Origin: Erpobdella octoculata
Taxonomy: Eukaryota; Annelida; Clitellata; Hirudinida; Erpobdellidae
Assembly: GCA_963978895.1 (NCBI GenBank)
Contig: OZ022245.1
Span: forward strand, 7,252,542 to 7,316,541
DNA length: 64,000 nt
Reading direction: 5' to 3'
Program-made: the position numbers and the translations under genes
Part shown: positions 62,921-64,000 of the stretch, in pieces
How the letters are laid out: the number at the start of each line of letters is the position of its first letter
How positions within the stretch are numbered: the stretch's first letter is position 1
Notes under the pieces: model-generated
Databases searched by the model: none
Seen by the model: only the letters and a program-made list of their open reading frames with translations
Told to the model about the DNA's origin: nothing

Positions 62921-63669
62921 TGTTACGTATTGTGGCAAGCGTCTTAATTTCTCCCCGTTCAGTGTTAATAATCTGTGATGTCAACTGTTATATATGTTTC
63001 TTGCTAAGAACCCGTAAAGTCGTTTTTAAATTAAATGAAATATAGTCATCAAATGCTTTCTGCAAAGCACCCATTTCGCGTCCTGTTCATTACTTTAATT
63101 CATTTGTAAACTTGTAACTCGTGTTTATGATTCATGTTGTACATTTCCACGCGCGACTTTTCACCACGTGCATTTATTTAACTGTTTTTCTGTTATATTT
63201 TCACGACCGTTACGTTTTAGTTCATTTGACATTCAGTTCACTCTTAATGAAATGCTACATAAAAATTCTTTAACACTTGTTTTTTTTTCAGAATTCTTTT
63301 TACATATCCAATATTTTTAAGGAATCGGTGTTAATTTCTTAGCTCATAATGTCTAGAATATGGTAAAAAAATTAAGTGTAAGAAAAATCTGTTTTGTAAA
63401 AGTATTCGTAATTTAAGCAACTTGGTAGTTAAAAAATAGACAGAATATCTATAAAACCTAAGACGGTTGTCCTGTTGTACTGACGGGCCACAGTAGGTAT
63501 GTACTTTCATGTCTTTCTGTATGAAAAAATGTGCTAGGAGACGACATCACAATTTCAACAGTTGCCATCACACCTGTTAATACGCAAATACTACTTTGCC
63601 ATTCTTTGTTTATTTTAGTCTTCCTGCAGTTGCTGTATTGTTCATTGCTAAAATCATCTCGTTTTAATG
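62921..63669. other. 3' flanks of two convergent genes
   Basis: AT-rich, no open frame of note. It should hold the PEX5 3' UTR and the end of the minus-strand gene at the right edge. Confidence 0.5.
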
Positions 63670-64000
63670 TTATCCCCTGGATTTGTCATTGTCGTCTTCT
63701 ATGTTTTTGTCAAATTTTGTGCAATCGATTTCGGTATCGATCTTTTCCTCGAGACACCTAATCTTAACATCTTCAACGTTTCCATTCTGCTCGCGTATCG
63801 CCGAAAGGATGCGTGGCTTCCTGAGACGGGGCCACCTTTTCCGGTAGATTTTCTCCCAGTGAAAGTTTTTGATATTATCTTTCCACGTGTCATCTTCGCA
63901 TGCGTTAGTCTTTTTTAATTTGTCACTCTCTCTTTGCAGTTCAATCCATCTGATCATGTTCACCGAAATCTCAATGGCTTTGTTTTCCGATATGTTGGTC
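63670..64000 (-). CDS. Partial coding exon of an unknown protein, runs off the window
   Basis: The minus-strand frame is open from the window edge to TAA at 63670, about 110 codons, beginning in TNISENKAIEISVNMIRWIE, then LQRESDKLKKTNACEDDTWK and HWEKIYRKRWPRLRKPRIL. It ends with a Glu/Asp/Lys-rich tail (TEIDCTKFDKNIEDDNDKSRG). Composition is that of a hydrophilic, charged protein with no membrane segment or signal peptide. I do not recognise the family. It would converge with PEX5. The other long frame on this strand is shorter, supporting this one. The open frame continuing past its only Met into the edge suggests that the start lies outside. Confidence 0.45.
   Translation of the reverse strand, partial: TNISENKAIEISVNMIRWIELQRESDKLKKTNACEDDTWKDNIKNFHWEKIYRKRWPRLRKPRILSAIREQNGNVEDVKIRCLEEKIDTEIDCTKFDKNIEDDNDKSRG

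Overview
The window is nuclear DNA from an animal, probably an invertebrate. It is AT-rich, its genes are split by GT..AG introns of 55 bp to over 1 kb, it carries long (TA)n microsatellites, and it holds a very diverse set of decayed and young transposable elements. The gene content (a Cys-loop acetylcholine receptor subunit, a PEX5 peroxisome import receptor, a STN1 telomere protein and a neugrin-like mitochondrial protein) fits a metazoan. The sequence alone does not identify the phylum.

Five host genes can be supported. A neugrin-like gene (minus, 282-1410, 3 exons) and a leucine-rich-repeat protein (minus, 6409-8061, one exon) lie at the left. STN1 (minus, 42356-46735, 9 exons, 326 aa), an alpha-type nicotinic receptor subunit (minus, 50992-53911, 7 exons, 538 aa) and PEX5 (plus, 56728-62920, 13 exons, 642 aa) lie at the right. 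I built the multi-exon models by hand from splice signals, reading phase and family similarity; every junction listed keeps the frame. A partial coding exon on the minus strand runs off the right edge.

The middle (about 8.5-42 kb) is a repeat landscape. In order it holds: a BEL/Pao LTR element with near-identical LTRs that lacks reverse transcriptase; two Helitron-like elements head to head, forming a 3-kb palindrome; a 7.3-kb TIR element with a broken Academ-like transposase, itself interrupted by a MULE-like insertion; another transposase relic; a CR1/Jockey-type LINE split by a piggyBac with an intact transposase frame; a Penelope-like relic; and a nested array of Helitron-like elements with microsatellites. 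Smaller copies of these families sit in introns and between the host genes, for example two hAT-type elements, one carrying a pogo-like element.

The host genes are functionally unrelated and form no operon. The most unusual points are the BEL element that keeps gag, protease and integrase but no RT, the polar Asn at the 9-prime pore position of the receptor, the apparent absence of the N-terminal cysteine in PEX5, three Helitron-like families sharing a hairpin plus CTAG|T terminus, and several nested insertions whose target duplications can be read directly.
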